DNA from: Oscillatoriaceae cyanobacterium Prado104
Lineage (GTDB): Bacteria > Cyanobacteriota > Cyanobacteriia > Cyanobacteriales > Microcoleaceae
Direction: 5' to 3'
DNA: 64,000 bases
NCBI GenBank assembly: GCA_025454405.1
Contig: JALOON010000006.1
Location: 172,747 to 236,746 of the forward strand
The notes beneath the pieces are model-generated. The model was not told the DNA's origin and did not search any database. It worked only from the letters and a program-made list of their open reading frames with translations. Positions 1 through 8,735 of this stretch are shown here, piece by piece. The position numbers and the translations under genes are program-made. Within the stretch, counting starts at the first letter, position 1. Every line of letters starts with the position of its first letter.

Positions 1-355
1 CCAAAGCTTCAAAACTTTCGCGAATTGTCTTGCGCAAATGGTGGGGATTGCCGTTGCGCGTCCAAGAACCCTGAGGCCGCATTAAACCGCCTTTAGTAGC
101 AACAATTACTTTGCTTGTATCGCCGCTGTACTGTGCTAAAGCTTTGGCAATTAACTTTTCGTTGTGATGTTTGTCGGACTCATCTTGGCAGTAAGAATCT
201 GCCGTGTCAATTAGCGTGACACCCAAATCTAGAGCTCGATGAATTACAGAAATTGACTGCGATTCCAAGGGTCTGCTGCTTAAGGACATCGGCATTCCTC
301 CCAGCCCGATCGCGCTGACTGTAATATCTGTATTTCCTAATTGTTTTGTTTGCAT
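1..355 (-). CDS. Aldo/keto reductase, N-terminal part (runs off the window)
   Basis: Translating the minus strand from the ATG at 353-355 gives MQTKQLGNTDITVSAIGLGG followed by a segment ending LIDTADSY. This is the N-terminal beta-alpha unit of aldo/keto reductases: the conserved Asp and Tyr of the DTADSY segment are two of the four catalytic residues of the family. About 118 codons are present; the Lys and His motifs should follow, but only the start of the KGGL segment (probable Lys) is inside the window. Family members are NAD(P)H-dependent oxidoreductases of carbonyl compounds; the substrate cannot be told. The gene faces left, away from the repeat-filled gap that follows. Confidence 0.85.
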   Translation of the reverse strand, partial: MQTKQLGNTDITVSAIGLGGMPMSLSSRPLESQSISVIHRALDLGVTLIDTADSYCQDESDKHHNEKLIAKALAQYSGDTSKVIVATKGGLMRPQGSWTRNGNPHHLRKTIRESFEAL

Positions 356-357
356 AA

Positions 358-625
358 GAAGGAAGAAGGAAGAAGGGAAGTTTTGAGTTTTGAGTTTTGA
401 GTTTTGAGTTTTAAATTTTGAGTTTTAAGTTTTGAGTTTTAAGTTTTGAGTTTTAAGTTTTGAGTTTTAAGTTTTGAGTGCGTGAATTGTGAACTGTCTT
501 TAACTCACAACTCACAACTCACAACTCCCGATAACTGTCTTTAACTCACAACTCACAACTCCCGAGAACTGTCTTTAACTCACAACTCAAAATTCAAAAC
601 TCAAAACTCCTTACCAACTGTCAAC
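358..625. repeat. Cluster of short tandem repeats (AAGAAGG, TTTTGAG, CTCACAA types)
   Basis: The gap between the aldo/keto reductase start and the ABC permease stop is almost entirely simple repeats: GAAGGAAGAAGG at 358-375, about a dozen copies of a TTTTGAG-like heptamer at 383-478, then the complementary series ACTCACAACTCACAACTC at 503-605. Because the second series is the complement of the first, the two arms could fold on each other. No coding frame is visible. These resemble the short tandemly repeated repetitive (STRR) sequences known from filamentous cyanobacteria. Confidence 0.85.
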
Positions 626-632
626 TATTATT

Positions 633-1427
633 CTAACTAGAAGCGCTAGTATAAAAACGCAGGGCAAATCTCCAGAAGTAACGGGAGGCAACTAAAAGTG
701 CGATCGCGAGCAATCCCGCCCCTGCGATCCAAGCTATTTCACCTCTACCCAACATAGCTTCGGCGGGGACAGTTGTTAAGAAAGCCACGGGAACTACAAA
801 GGTGAAGAAAAAACGGTAAGCTGCCGGATAAGCTGCCATGGGAAATCTACCCGCTTCTAACAATCCCCTGAGCACTTCAGTAACATTGTAAATTTTGACA
901 AACCAAATACTCATGGCACCTAACATAAACCAAATGCTGTAAAGAGCGATCGCGCTGAATACCAGCGGTATTGCTGTTAAGAAATAATTGCCAACCGGCA
1001 CTTGCAATTTGCTGGCCGCATATCCCAATAATCCAGCGCCGAAGATTAAATCTGGCATTCCCCAAGGCGAGATCGTGTTTGCCGACAGCCAGAATTGGGA
1101 ACTGATGGGCTTGAGGAGGACAAAATCGAGAGTTCCTTGCTGCACTCGATCGACTATACGGTTGAGATTGGGGGCGAGAAAGGTGGATGAAAAACCCTGC
1201 AATACCGTAAAAATACCTAGTACAACTAAAGCTTCCTCCCATTGCCAGCCAGCAAAAGTGTAACCGGTGCGGTAGAACAAAAACAGCCCGAAGATGCTGC
1301 CTGTCAGGTTTCCCAGGCTGCTGAGGGCGGCGAGGACAAAGTTGATCCGGTATTCGAGTTCCGCTGCGATCGCCGCTGCCCAGAAAAGTTCGATCGTGTG
1401 AAAATATCGTCCCATGTTTGCAGCCAT
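633..1427 (-). CDS. ABC-2 family transporter permease (DUF990-type)
   Basis: A 264-residue, very hydrophobic protein with about six membrane segments. It matches the ABC2_membrane_6/DUF990 permease pattern: an N-terminal helix with a YRxNF-like segment (around residue 28), GWxWEEALVVLG, then NRIVDRVQQGTLDFVLLKP (about residues 88-106), which is the family hallmark. Such permeases pair with a cytoplasmic ATPase and export an unidentified substrate. No ATPase gene is adjacent here, so it is presumably encoded elsewhere or beyond other family genes. The first ATG at 1427 is preceded by AGGAG at about 12 bases, which favours it over the ATG four codons later. Confidence 0.8.
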   Translation of the reverse strand: MAANMGRYFHTIELFWAAAIAAELEYRINFVLAALSSLGNLTGSIFGLFLFYRTGYTFAGWQWEEALVVLGIFTVLQGFSSTFLAPNLNRIVDRVQQGTLDFVLLKPISSQFWLSANTISPWGMPDLIFGAGLLGYAASKLQVPVGNYFLTAIPLVFSAIALYSIWFMLGAMSIWFVKIYNVTEVLRGLLEAGRFPMAAYPAAYRFFFTFVVPVAFLTTVPAEAMLGRGEIAWIAGAGLLAIALLVASRYFWRFALRFYTSASS

Positions 1428-2043
1428 TTGACGGGGTTTACTCCTATATATTGTAAAGCTTTTGTAAAGCTCACTTCCTGCCAGATTTTATACCTCACTA
1501 TAAATTTAAGTTATACCATTGCTTGCTTCAGTATTATTACTGAGCTAGAATATTAAGAAATTTAACTATAAGTTAACAAATTTTGCATAATATTAAAAAT
1601 ATCGGGATAAATATCTCTAATTTCCTCAATATTTTAAGCTTAAGTTGCTTTTTCACACAAAAAAAATTGGCAGTTATTTACAATTCTAATACATTACACT
1701 ACTTAATATTATAAACATTTGAAAAAGATGTGGCGAGATCGAACTTTAGGCTTTAGGATGGTGCATACGTACTTGAAAGTAATACGCAATACCGCTTCTG
1801 AAAAAGCAGCTACTAAGTAGGACTCAGGTACAATCTTTAGAAGGGGCAAAACCTTACCTTCTTTGTTACCTTCTTTGTTACCTTTGTTTTTGTTACCTTT
1901 GTTTTTGTGACATTTGTGACAGTGGCTTGACTTTTAACTTGCGGTAAAAATAGCTAAAAATACGCATCAAATACGCACCAAAAAGTACGAACTTAATTTC
2001 GATAAAAGAGTAGTTAGTTAACAGTCCGTAAGAGGAAAAACAC
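1428..2043. other. AT-rich intergenic region with a degenerate 12-bp repeat
   Basis: No convincing gene on either strand. The sequence is markedly AT-rich. At 1855-1925 there is an imperfect tandem series of TTACCTTCTTTG / TTACCTTTGTTTTTG units ending in GTGACATTTGTGACAG. The last 15 bases carry AAGAGGAAAAACAC, a good ribosome-binding site for the radical SAM gene at 2044. Promoters for both divergent genes presumably lie here. Confidence 0.6.
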
Positions 2044-3117
2044 ATGGATGCTTTAACTTTATCCAGACTGGGAATCAAGCACACCAAGAGCGCTGCTGCT
2101 GAATCGCTGCGAATCAATACGGGATACGATTTTACAAGCCCAGTAACTTTTTACGGGATTGTCAACGAACACTGCAACGTGAAATGCCGTCAGTGCGAGT
2201 ATTGGCGGCTCAAAGAATATAAAGACGAAATGACGATCGAAGAGTGGCAAAATGCCCTCTTGAGTATCAAAGAATTTGTGGGTGAATTTTCAATCAACTT
2301 TAGCGGTGGCGAGCCTTATATTAAAAAAGGTTTTCTCGACTTGCTGGCCTTTGCCAACAAAAATGGCATCCACGCGGGCGTTACTACAAATGGCTACTGC
2401 ATGACCAAAGAAAATGCAGCAAAAACAGTGGCGGCGCGTCCTTTTAACGTGAATATGTCCGTTGACGGACCGAATGCAGAATTGCACGATTACTTGCGCG
2501 GTCAACCGGGATTGTTCGATCGGCTTTCTAAAGGAATCGGCTACCTGCGTGCCGAACAGGAAAAACAAAACGTCCTGTTTCCCATCAACGTCAAACCGAC
2601 GATGAACCGACTCAATTTCCGCCACCTGCCGGAAATCGTAACTTGGGCTCAGGGAATTGGGGCGACAACGGTAAACTTCCAACCTGTCAACCGCTGGACT
2701 CGGGAAACCTACGAGGAACTGTGGATCGAAAAAGAAGACATGGAAGAATTTTCGCGGGTAATCGAGCGCTTAATTGAAATGAAGCACAGCGGCGCGCCGA
2801 TTATGAACAGCGATGAAGTGTTGCGCTTGATGGTAGCTCACTTTAATGAAGAAAAAGCTCCTGATTCAACCCGTCCCTGTCGGGTAGGACTGCGCAATTA
2901 CTGGATCGATACGCGCGGCGATGTGAAATTGTGCGATGAATATCCGGTGATCGGTAATGTGAAACAGGAAAGCGCCCGCGCTATTTGGTACGGCGAAAAA
3001 GCGCAGAAAGTCCGCCAAGATACTTTGAATTGCGGCAAGCTTTGTCTGATTACTTGCGTGTCGCAAAAAACGATTATGGACAAAGTGAAAATGGGGATGA
3101 AACTACTGAAGAATTAA
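2044..3117 (+). CDS. Radical SAM protein with SPASM-like C-terminal cysteines
   Basis: 357 residues. The radical SAM motif is CNVKCRQC (Cys44, Cys48, Cys51; CxxxCxxC), which binds the [4Fe-4S] cluster that cleaves S-adenosylmethionine; FSGGEPY (about 87-92) is the SAM-amine contact. The C-terminal part has five more cysteines (279, 297, 330, 334, 338) spaced as in SPASM/twitch auxiliary-cluster domains. Proteins of this layout modify peptides, tRNA or small molecules; the substrate cannot be deduced. No precursor peptide or modification partner is adjacent, so it stands alone and ends in its own terminator. The start is supported by the GAGGAAAAACAC leader. Confidence 0.8.
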   Translation: MDALTLSRLGIKHTKSAAAESLRINTGYDFTSPVTFYGIVNEHCNVKCRQCEYWRLKEYKDEMTIEEWQNALLSIKEFVGEFSINFSGGEPYIKKGFLDLLAFANKNGIHAGVTTNGYCMTKENAAKTVAARPFNVNMSVDGPNAELHDYLRGQPGLFDRLSKGIGYLRAEQEKQNVLFPINVKPTMNRLNFRHLPEIVTWAQGIGATTVNFQPVNRWTRETYEELWIEKEDMEEFSRVIERLIEMKHSGAPIMNSDEVLRLMVAHFNEEKAPDSTRPCRVGLRNYWIDTRGDVKLCDEYPVIGNVKQESARAIWYGEKAQKVRQDTLNCGKLCLITCVSQKTIMDKVKMGMKLLKN

Positions 3118-3155
3118 GGTTGGTTTGAGGTTGAGATTGTTTGCGATCGATCGAG

Positions 3156-3185
3156 CCGGGTTTCTGACAAAAACCCGGTTTTTTT
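3156..3185 (+). terminator. Rho-independent terminator after the radical SAM gene
   Basis: CCGGGTTT at 3156-3163 pairs with AAACCCGG at 3171-3178 around a 7-base loop and is followed by seven T residues (3179-3185). The stem uses the same AAACCCGGTTT core that recurs as a dispersed palindrome elsewhere in the window. Confidence 0.8.
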
Positions 3186-3187
3186 AA

Positions 3188-3320
3188 TAAAGAAGGAAGA
3201 AGGAAGAGGGAAGAAGGAAAGTTCTGAGTTTTAAGTTTTGAGTTTTGAATTAAGAACTGTCTTTAACTCAAAACTCACGCATTCACAACTCAAAACTCCT
3301 TACCAACTGTCAACTATCGA
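3188..3320. repeat. Mixed short tandem repeats
   Basis: AAGAAGG units (3190-3219), TTTTGAG units (3225-3248), then the complementary AACTCAAAACTCAC series and a CAACTGTCAACTATC segment (about 3302-3317). It has the same composition and order as the cluster at 358-625, suggesting a composite repeat that spreads or expands as a unit. Confidence 0.75.
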
Positions 3321-3388
3321 CTTTTTTATTACCATAATACCAACAGTTTTTAATGCGGACTAAAATCCATTTTTAGCTTGGCAGACGG

Positions 3389-3763
3389 ATGAAAAATTCA
3401 GTTATTTTTGGTAATGCGGGCGCGGAAGGCGCAAGCCGCGACGGGTGGTTTGCGGGTCATTTTATAACACCTGAAGATGACCCCCGATCGACCTCGGCTT
3501 TAGAATTGAAATGGGGCATTCACAAAGCAGGAGAATGCCGCACTCAATGGGCTGTAAATGCGAAAGCAACAACTCTTTCTATCTTGGTAAAAGGACGGTT
3601 CTGCCTGCAATTTCCCGATCGAGAAATTTTGCTATCAAATGAAGGAGATTATGCTCTCTGGCTGCCAGGAGTGCCTCATTATTGGCAAGCTGAAGAAGAT
3701 AGCACGATCGTGACTGTGCGGTGGCCTTCCAAATCGGGAGATAGTGCGGGAATTACTGGTTAA
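3389..3763 (+). CDS. Small cupin-fold protein
   Basis: 124 residues with the spacing of a single conserved beta-barrel cupin: LELKWGIHKAGECRTQW, a central ILVKGRFCLQFPDREILL strand pair, then GDYALWLPGVPHYWQAEEDS, in which the PGVPHYW segment resembles the second cupin motif. The first motif lacks the usual HxH pair, so metal binding is uncertain. Homologues in cyanobacteria are small stand-alone proteins of unknown role, sometimes mislabelled as signal peptidase. Its stop codon overlaps the stop of the convergent galactokinase gene (3760-3763). Confidence 0.6.
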   Translation: MKNSVIFGNAGAEGASRDGWFAGHFITPEDDPRSTSALELKWGIHKAGECRTQWAVNAKATTLSILVKGRFCLQFPDREILLSNEGDYALWLPGVPHYWQAEEDSTIVTVRWPSKSGDSAGITG

Positions 3764-4845
3764 CTTTTAACAGAACTTTTGATTTCGGGAACCAATACCC
3801 GGCCAGTATAACCCGCCCGCTGGTAGCGCGCGATCGCCTCTGAGGCAATGCCAGCCACTTTGCCACTTTGCACCAAAGCCACGCAAGCGCCACCAAAACC
3901 TCCGCCCGTCAGCCTCGCGCCGAAAACTCCCCGGAGTTGCTGCAAGATGCTGGCGAGGGCGTCTACTGCTGGCGTCGAAACTTCGTAATCGTCGCGCTGG
4001 CTGTTGTGGGAATCGTTCATCAACTGCCCGAAACGTTCCGCAGGCAGAGATTTTAAGGCTTCCAGCACTCGGTTGTTTTCGCTAACGACATGGCGCGCCC
4101 GCTTGTTGAGGGGCTCAGGCAAGGCTTCTACTGCTTGCGGATCGGCGACATCTCTGAGGGCTTTGACTCCCAGCCTCCTCGCAGCTTCTTCGCACTCTGC
4201 CCGCCGCTGGTTGTAGCCGCTTCCTGCTGCTAAATTGTGGCTTTCGCCGCTGTCAATTACTAAAATTTCTGTACCTGTGGGAAACGGCAGCGGGCGGCGG
4301 TTGAGGGTGCGGGTGTCGAGAAATAGCATGGTATTGGTGTCTGCTAAACTCGATGCCATTTGATCCATAATCCCGCAATTTAATCCAGCATATCGGATTT
4401 CGGCTAACTGTCCGATTTGAGCCAGCCGCAAATCGTCAAGGGGAATGTTTAACAGCCCGCGCAATCCCCTGAGGGTTGCTATTTCTAAAGCAGCGCTGCT
4501 GGACAAACCGGCTCCGATCGGCACGTTCGAGGTAATGTAGAGATTTATTGGCGGTATTTTGTATCCTTCTTTTTCTAACAGCCTGATGCAGCCGCAGATG
4601 TAACTGACAAATTTTTGCGGTATTGTATCTTCGTCTGAAACATTTATTAGTTCGTCATATTCTGCTGAATAAAAATGGTGCAGGTTGTCGTTGCTGAAGC
4701 CGATTTGCACAGTCGTGCGTTGGGGAATCGCTGTCGGCAGTACGAATCCGTCGTTGTAATCCGTGTGTTCGCCCAGCAGGTTGACTCTTCCGGGGGCGCT
4801 GGCTTGGGTTTTTGGTAATGTACCAAATACTCTTTGGAAGTTCAT
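3760..4845 (-). CDS. galK: Galactokinase
   Basis: 361 residues from the ATG at 4843-4845 (MNFQRVFG). The GHMP-kinase motifs are all present: [19 protein letters not shown] near the N-terminus (galactose-binding signature), [13 protein letters not shown] in the middle (phosphate-binding loop) and [16 protein letters not shown] near the C-terminus. The enzyme phosphorylates D-galactose at C1 in the Leloir pathway. An open frame continues 32 codons further upstream, but those codons only translate the GGGAATT repeat at 4852-4925 (Phe-Pro-Ile-Pro-Asn-Ser-Gln pattern), so the shorter start is right. No other gal gene is adjacent. The gene ends tail-to-tail with the cupin gene, sharing TTAA. Confidence 0.9.
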   Translation of the reverse strand: MNFQRVFGTLPKTQASAPGRVNLLGEHTDYNDGFVLPTAIPQRTTVQIGFSNDNLHHFYSAEYDELINVSDEDTIPQKFVSYICGCIRLLEKEGYKIPPINLYITSNVPIGAGLSSSAALEIATLRGLRGLLNIPLDDLRLAQIGQLAEIRYAGLNCGIMDQMASSLADTNTMLFLDTRTLNRRPLPFPTGTEILVIDSGESHNLAAGSGYNQRRAECEEAARRLGVKALRDVADPQAVEALPEPLNKRARHVVSENNRVLEALKSLPAERFGQLMNDSHNSQRDDYEVSTPAVDALASILQQLRGVFGARLTGGGFGGACVALVQSGKVAGIASEAIARYQRAGYTGRVLVPEIKSSVKS

Positions 4846-4851
4846 TTTTAA

Positions 4852-4925
4852 GGAATGGGAATGGGGAATTGGGAATGGGAATTGGGAATGGGGAATGGGG
4901 AATTGGGAATTGGGAATTGGGAATT
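4852..4925. repeat. GGGAATT/GGGAATG tandem repeat in the galK leader
   Basis: About ten units of a 6-7 bp motif (GGGAAT plus T, TG or GG) directly upstream of the galK start codon. It is read in frame as Pro-Ile-Pro-Asn-Ser-Gln-Phe if translation is wrongly extended upstream. The array sits where a ribosome-binding site would be expected, so copy number could change the leader. Confidence 0.8.
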
Positions 4926-5093
4926 GGAGTGTAAAAAACAAAAACTTTGCTTTTGGCTGTCAATCTATGTATGATGACCAATTTTTTTTGAGGTTTCAAG
5001 GCTTGTTAACAAAAATAAATATGACTTGATGGCAGCGAAAAGTAAGGGTTTGTGATAAAATGCAAATCTGAGATTTTTCGGAAGTTTCAAAAA

Positions 5094-5936
5094 ATGCGAT
5101 CGACCAGACCCCGGAAACAGTTTGCTCAACATTGGCTCAAAAGCGAAAAAGCCTTAGATCGGATTGTCAAAGCGGCAGATTTGTCGGGCGATCGCGTTCT
5201 GGAAATCGGTCCGGGTACGGGCATTCTAACTCGACGCTTGCTGGCTGCGGCTGAATCTGTCGTTGCTGTGGAAATCGATCGGGATTTGTGCGTGCAGCTA
5301 GCGAAGCAACTTGGTAAAAAAGATAATTTTTTACTGTTGCAAGGCGACATCCTGGAGATGGATTTGGACGCTCAACTTACTGCTTTTGAGAGGTTCCTAA
5401 ATCCCAATAAAGTTGTAGCCAACATTCCTTACAATATTACCGGACCGATCGTCCAAAAATTGCTGGGAACGATATCTGTACCGGCTGCTAAACCCTTTGA
5501 TTCGATCGTGCTGTTGGTGCAAAAAGAAGTGGCCGATCGACTCTACGCTAAACCGGGTTCTAGAGCCTTTGGCGCTTTGTCGGTGCGGGTGCAATATTTA
5601 GCAGAATGCGAGTTAATTTGTGACGTGCAGGCTAAAGATTTTTATCCACCACCAAAAGTAGATTCAGCAGTGGTGAGGTTGCGTCCGAGATTAATCGAAA
5701 CTCCGGCAGTTAATCCGAAACATTTGGAAAATTTAGTTAAATTGGGATTTGGCAGCAAGCGCAAAATGCTGCGCAATAATTTGAAAGGAATTGTGGATGT
5801 AGATACGCTGGTGCAAGTGTTAGAAAAATTGGATGTAAATCCTCAATCTCGGGCGGAAGATTTAAGCGCGGCGCAATGGGTTAATTTGAGCAATAATTTA
5901 TTGCAGATGACTGATGGCCGATCCATCGGGAGCTAG
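5094..5936 (+). CDS. rsmA: 16S rRNA (adenine1518/1519-N6) dimethyltransferase
   Basis: 280 residues from ATG 5094 (MRSTRPRKQFAQHWLKSEKAL), which matches where cyanobacterial KsgA/RsmA proteins begin; a GTG at 5052 in the same frame would add 14 atypical residues. SAM-binding motif LEIGPGTGILTRRL, acidic motif VEIDRDL, and the catalytic NIPYNITGPI segment (N-I/L-P-Y/F/W) are all present, with the C-terminal helical domain intact. The enzyme dimethylates two adjacent adenosines near the 3' end of 16S rRNA late in 30S assembly. In many cyanobacteria this gene lies close to ispE; here ispE follows after the intervening kinase on the opposite strand. Confidence 0.93.
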   Translation: MRSTRPRKQFAQHWLKSEKALDRIVKAADLSGDRVLEIGPGTGILTRRLLAAAESVVAVEIDRDLCVQLAKQLGKKDNFLLLQGDILEMDLDAQLTAFERFLNPNKVVANIPYNITGPIVQKLLGTISVPAAKPFDSIVLLVQKEVADRLYAKPGSRAFGALSVRVQYLAECELICDVQAKDFYPPPKVDSAVVRLRPRLIETPAVNPKHLENLVKLGFGSKRKMLRNNLKGIVDVDTLVQVLEKLDVNPQSRAEDLSAAQWVNLSNNLLQMTDGRSIGS

Positions 5937-6010
5937 AATCTATTCTAGTCGGTCGATCGGATGCAATATGATATCAAATTTAGAGGTCGATCGAGCGCAT
6001 CCAAACCAAA

Positions 6011-6072
6011 GAAACCGGGTTTTTATCGAGATATACCGCTTCGTACTGTATTGTCACAAAAAACCCGGTTTC
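6011..6072. terminator. Long-loop inverted repeat between convergent rsmA and kinase genes
   Basis: GAAACCGGGTTTTT at 6011-6024 pairs with AAAAACCCGGTTTC at 6059-6072 around a loop of about 34 bases. It lies between two convergent genes, so a bidirectional terminator is plausible; the core is also a member of the dispersed AAACCGGGTTT palindrome family. Confidence 0.5.
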
Positions 6073-6116
6073 TGCCTCAATCAGAATTAAAACTGTCAAC
6101 TGTCAACGATCGACTA

Positions 6117-7508
6117 TCATCGCTCGACTGAAATCGGAATTCTAATAATAAATTCCGTACCCCTTCCCATTGCGGAAATGCACTGCAATTCTCCTTGATG
6201 TTTTTCTGTGATAATTTGATAGGCGATCGACAAACCCAATCCCGTACCTTTACCTACAGGTTTCGTTGTAAAAAAAGGATCGAATATATGCTCGACTACC
6301 GCCTCTGTCATTCCCGGACCGTTATTAAAAATTACGATTTCTACCCATTTTCCGTCTAAAACTTTGGTAGAAATTTTGATAAAGCTGGCAGGAACTTCGC
6401 CCCCGCCAAGTAGTGAAGATTCGCTATCTTCCTCGAAAGCATCAATGGCATTATTTAAGATATTTAAAAATACCTGGTTTAACTGTCCGGGATAGCACCC
6501 TACTTTAACTAAATCTCCATATTTTTTAATTATTTCAATTCTCGGACGATCGGCTATGGGATGCAAGCGATTTTGCAGCATCATCAGCGTGCTGTCAATG
6601 CCTTCATGGATGTCAGCTACTTTCATTTCTGCTTCGTCAAGCCGAGCAAAGTTCCGCAGCGACTTGACGATATCGCGGATGCGATCGGCCCCTGCTTTCA
6701 TGGAATAGAATATTTTTGGCAAGTCTTCTTGGATAAAATCTAAATCTAAAGACTGGAGTTTTTCTTTAACTATAGGTATGGGATTGGGATAGTGCTGTTC
6801 GTAGATATCGATCGCATCCCACAAATTATTGAAATACTCACTAGCGGGAGCCAGATTGCCGTAAATAAAGTTGATGGGATTGTTAATTTCGTGGGCGACA
6901 CCAGCTACTACTTGCCCCAGCGATGACATTTTTTCGCTTTGAATTAGCTTGGCTTGAGTCTGCTGCAATTCTAATAAAGTTTGTTCTAGCTGTAGGGTTT
7001 GTTGCTTTAACTGGGCGGTGCGTTCTTCAACTCTAATTTCTAATTCTTCTTTAGCTTTTTGCAGTGCTTTTTCCACTTGTTTGCGCTCGAAAATTTCAGC
7101 TTCCAACTGGCTATTTGCCAGGGCTAACTGGGCGGGACTTGGCAGTGCTAAGGCTTGAGGAATTAAGTTTACTAATAAAACGGCAGTAGATAATGAAACC
7201 AGGGCAGTAAACGCTTTCATCGCTCCGGAAATCCAATAAGTAGGATACCAAAGCGTCCAAACTTCAAATATATGAGTGATGCCACAGGCGACGATAAACG
7301 CCCCAAACATGGCAAAGATCCAGTCAAAGGGCAAATCTTCGCGTTTCCGAATAAAATAAACCAGCGTAATCGGGATTGAGAAATAGGCGATCGCAATTAA
7401 AGAATCTGAGGTAACGTGCAGCCACACTAACGGCGTCTGCCAAAGGTAGCAGTGGCCGTGGGGAATATAGCCCCTGCCACCAAAAAAACTTTGCCAAATT
7501 TCCAGCAT
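6117..7508 (-). CDS. Ethylene-receptor-like histidine kinase
   Basis: 463 residues. The N-terminus has three or four membrane helices with the ethylene-binding signature: DSLIAIAYFSIPITLVYF (Asp35) and FGAFIVACGITHIFEVWTLW (Cys75, His79). The Asp-Cys-His spacing (40 and 4) is the same as in plant ETR1 (Asp25, Cys65, His69), whose Cys and His hold the Cu(I) that binds ethylene. A coiled-coil linker (about 130-195) leads to the DHp helix with VAGVAHEINNP (phospho-acceptor His206) and an HATPase domain with NAIDAFEE, NNGPGMT and GKGTGLGLSIA motifs. There is no GAF domain or fused receiver. Similar cyanobacterial receptors control phototaxis-related outputs; no response regulator is adjacent, so the partner is unknown. 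Confidence 0.88.
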   Translation of the reverse strand: MLEIWQSFFGGRGYIPHGHCYLWQTPLVWLHVTSDSLIAIAYFSIPITLVYFIRKREDLPFDWIFAMFGAFIVACGITHIFEVWTLWYPTYWISGAMKAFTALVSLSTAVLLVNLIPQALALPSPAQLALANSQLEAEIFERKQVEKALQKAKEELEIRVEERTAQLKQQTLQLEQTLLELQQTQAKLIQSEKMSSLGQVVAGVAHEINNPINFIYGNLAPASEYFNNLWDAIDIYEQHYPNPIPIVKEKLQSLDLDFIQEDLPKIFYSMKAGADRIRDIVKSLRNFARLDEAEMKVADIHEGIDSTLMMLQNRLHPIADRPRIEIIKKYGDLVKVGCYPGQLNQVFLNILNNAIDAFEEDSESSLLGGGEVPASFIKISTKVLDGKWVEIVIFNNGPGMTEAVVEHIFDPFFTTKPVGKGTGLGLSIAYQIITEKHQGELQCISAMGRGTEFIIRIPISVER

Positions 7509-7598
7509 AATATTTCCTTTGACTTGTGAGAAAATAAACTCTGACTGATGCCGATCGACTTTAAACTGGGAGTTCTTTAACCCGCTGTTAAATAAACT

Positions 7599-8549
7599 AT
7601 GCGCTCATATTCTCTGCTAGCTCCAGCAAAAATCAATCTATATTTGGAAATAATCGGCGATCGCCCCGACGGATATCACGAACTGGCGATGGTACTTCAA
7701 AGCATAGATTTGGCCGATCGCATCGATTTGCGCCCGATCGGGACTGATACGATCCGCGTCCGCTGCGATCACCCTCAAGTCCCGCCCGATAAGAACAATC
7801 TCGCTTACCGGGCGGCGGATTTGCTAGCGCAGCAATTCCCCGATGCCCTGGCGAAATATGGGGGAATCGAAATTGCGATTCACAAGCAGATTCCGGTAGC
7901 CGCGGGACTGGCTGGGGGGTCTGCCAATGCGGCGGCCGTGTTGGTGGGAATCGATTTGCTGTGGCAACTCGGCCTCACGCAGTCGGAACTGCAAGAGTTG
8001 GGCGCGATGTTGGGATCGGACGTGCCTTTTTGCATTGCTGGCGGGACGGCTTTAGCCACAGGTCGCGGCGAGAAACTGTCGCCGCTGCCGGATTTGGACG
8101 GTTTTTACGTAGTGCTGGCGAAATACCGCAATCTCAGTATTTCTACCGCATGGGCGTATCAAACTTACCGCCAAAAATTCGGCAGTACGTATTGCGCGCC
8201 GGAAGATGTGGATTGCCGCCGGGAACGGCTGCATTCGGGCCCGATGGTAGGCGCGATCGCCCACAAAGATCGGCCGCAAATCGGTCAACTGTTGCACAAC
8301 GATTTAGAAAAAGTGGCTCTACCAGTTTACACGCAAGTTTTGCAGTTGCGAGAGACTTTTGAATCGGCATCAGTTTTGGGGACGATGATGTCTGGTTCGG
8401 GACCGACGGTATTTGCGCTGGTGGAGTCTCGCGACGCAGCCTTGGAGGTTGAGGCTAAAGTAAAAAGTACGATCGCTTCTCCTGATTTGGATTTTTGGGT
8501 AGCAAAATTTACCAATACTGGCATTAGGATTGCATCTGAAGACAGTTGA
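7599..8549 (+). CDS. ispE: 4-diphosphocytidyl-2-C-methyl-D-erythritol kinase
   Basis: 316 residues. GHMP-kinase features: APAKINLYLEIIGDRPDGYHEL at the N-terminus (CDP-ME binding, catalytic Asp within the GYHEL region context), PVAAGLAGGSANAAAVL (ATP-binding glycine-rich loop), LGSDVPFCIAGGTALATGRGE, and MMSGSGPTVFAL near the C-terminus. It phosphorylates the 2-hydroxyl of CDP-methylerythritol in the plastidial-type MEP pathway that makes isoprenoids for carotenoids and phytol. The start is ATG directly after a 90-bp divergent spacer shared with the ethylene-receptor kinase. The coding region runs directly into the TTGACAG repeat tract. Confidence 0.93.
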   Translation: MRSYSLLAPAKINLYLEIIGDRPDGYHELAMVLQSIDLADRIDLRPIGTDTIRVRCDHPQVPPDKNNLAYRAADLLAQQFPDALAKYGGIEIAIHKQIPVAAGLAGGSANAAAVLVGIDLLWQLGLTQSELQELGAMLGSDVPFCIAGGTALATGRGEKLSPLPDLDGFYVVLAKYRNLSISTAWAYQTYRQKFGSTYCAPEDVDCRRERLHSGPMVGAIAHKDRPQIGQLLHNDLEKVALPVYTQVLQLRETFESASVLGTMMSGSGPTVFALVESRDAALEVEAKVKSTIASPDLDFWVAKFTNTGIRIASEDS

Positions 8550-8735
8550 TAGTTGACAGTTGACAGTTGACAGTTGACAGTTGAGTGTCAATCTAAAATC
8601 CAAAATCTCAAATCTCAAATCGATCGAGCTCGGGATGCTCTACAGATTTTTTGATAAAATCGAAATCGAAATAGATTTTAGCGTTGTAAATCAATCTAAA
8701 ATCTAAAATCTAAAATCTAAAATCGATCGATCGAT
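8543..8735. repeat. TTGACAG and AATCTAA heptamer repeats between ispE and DUF3082
   Basis: Five copies of GTTGACA/GTTGATA (8545-8585) begin at the ispE stop codon, followed by AATCTAAAATCC/AATCTCA units (8590-8622) and then AATCTAAAATCTAAAATCTAAAATCGATCGATCG in shifted units at 8693-8733, ending two bases before the next start codon. No SD sequence is seen for that gene because the repeat occupies its place. Confidence 0.8.

Noticed and set aside
988..1263. Plus-strand open frame inside the ABC permease gene
   Set aside because: It is the antisense shadow of a clearly recognisable permease; no protein-like features or binding site.
7961..8362. 133-codon frame overlapping ispE
   Set aside because: Overlaps a complete and recognisable ispE; Arg-rich translation is typical of a frame shadow.
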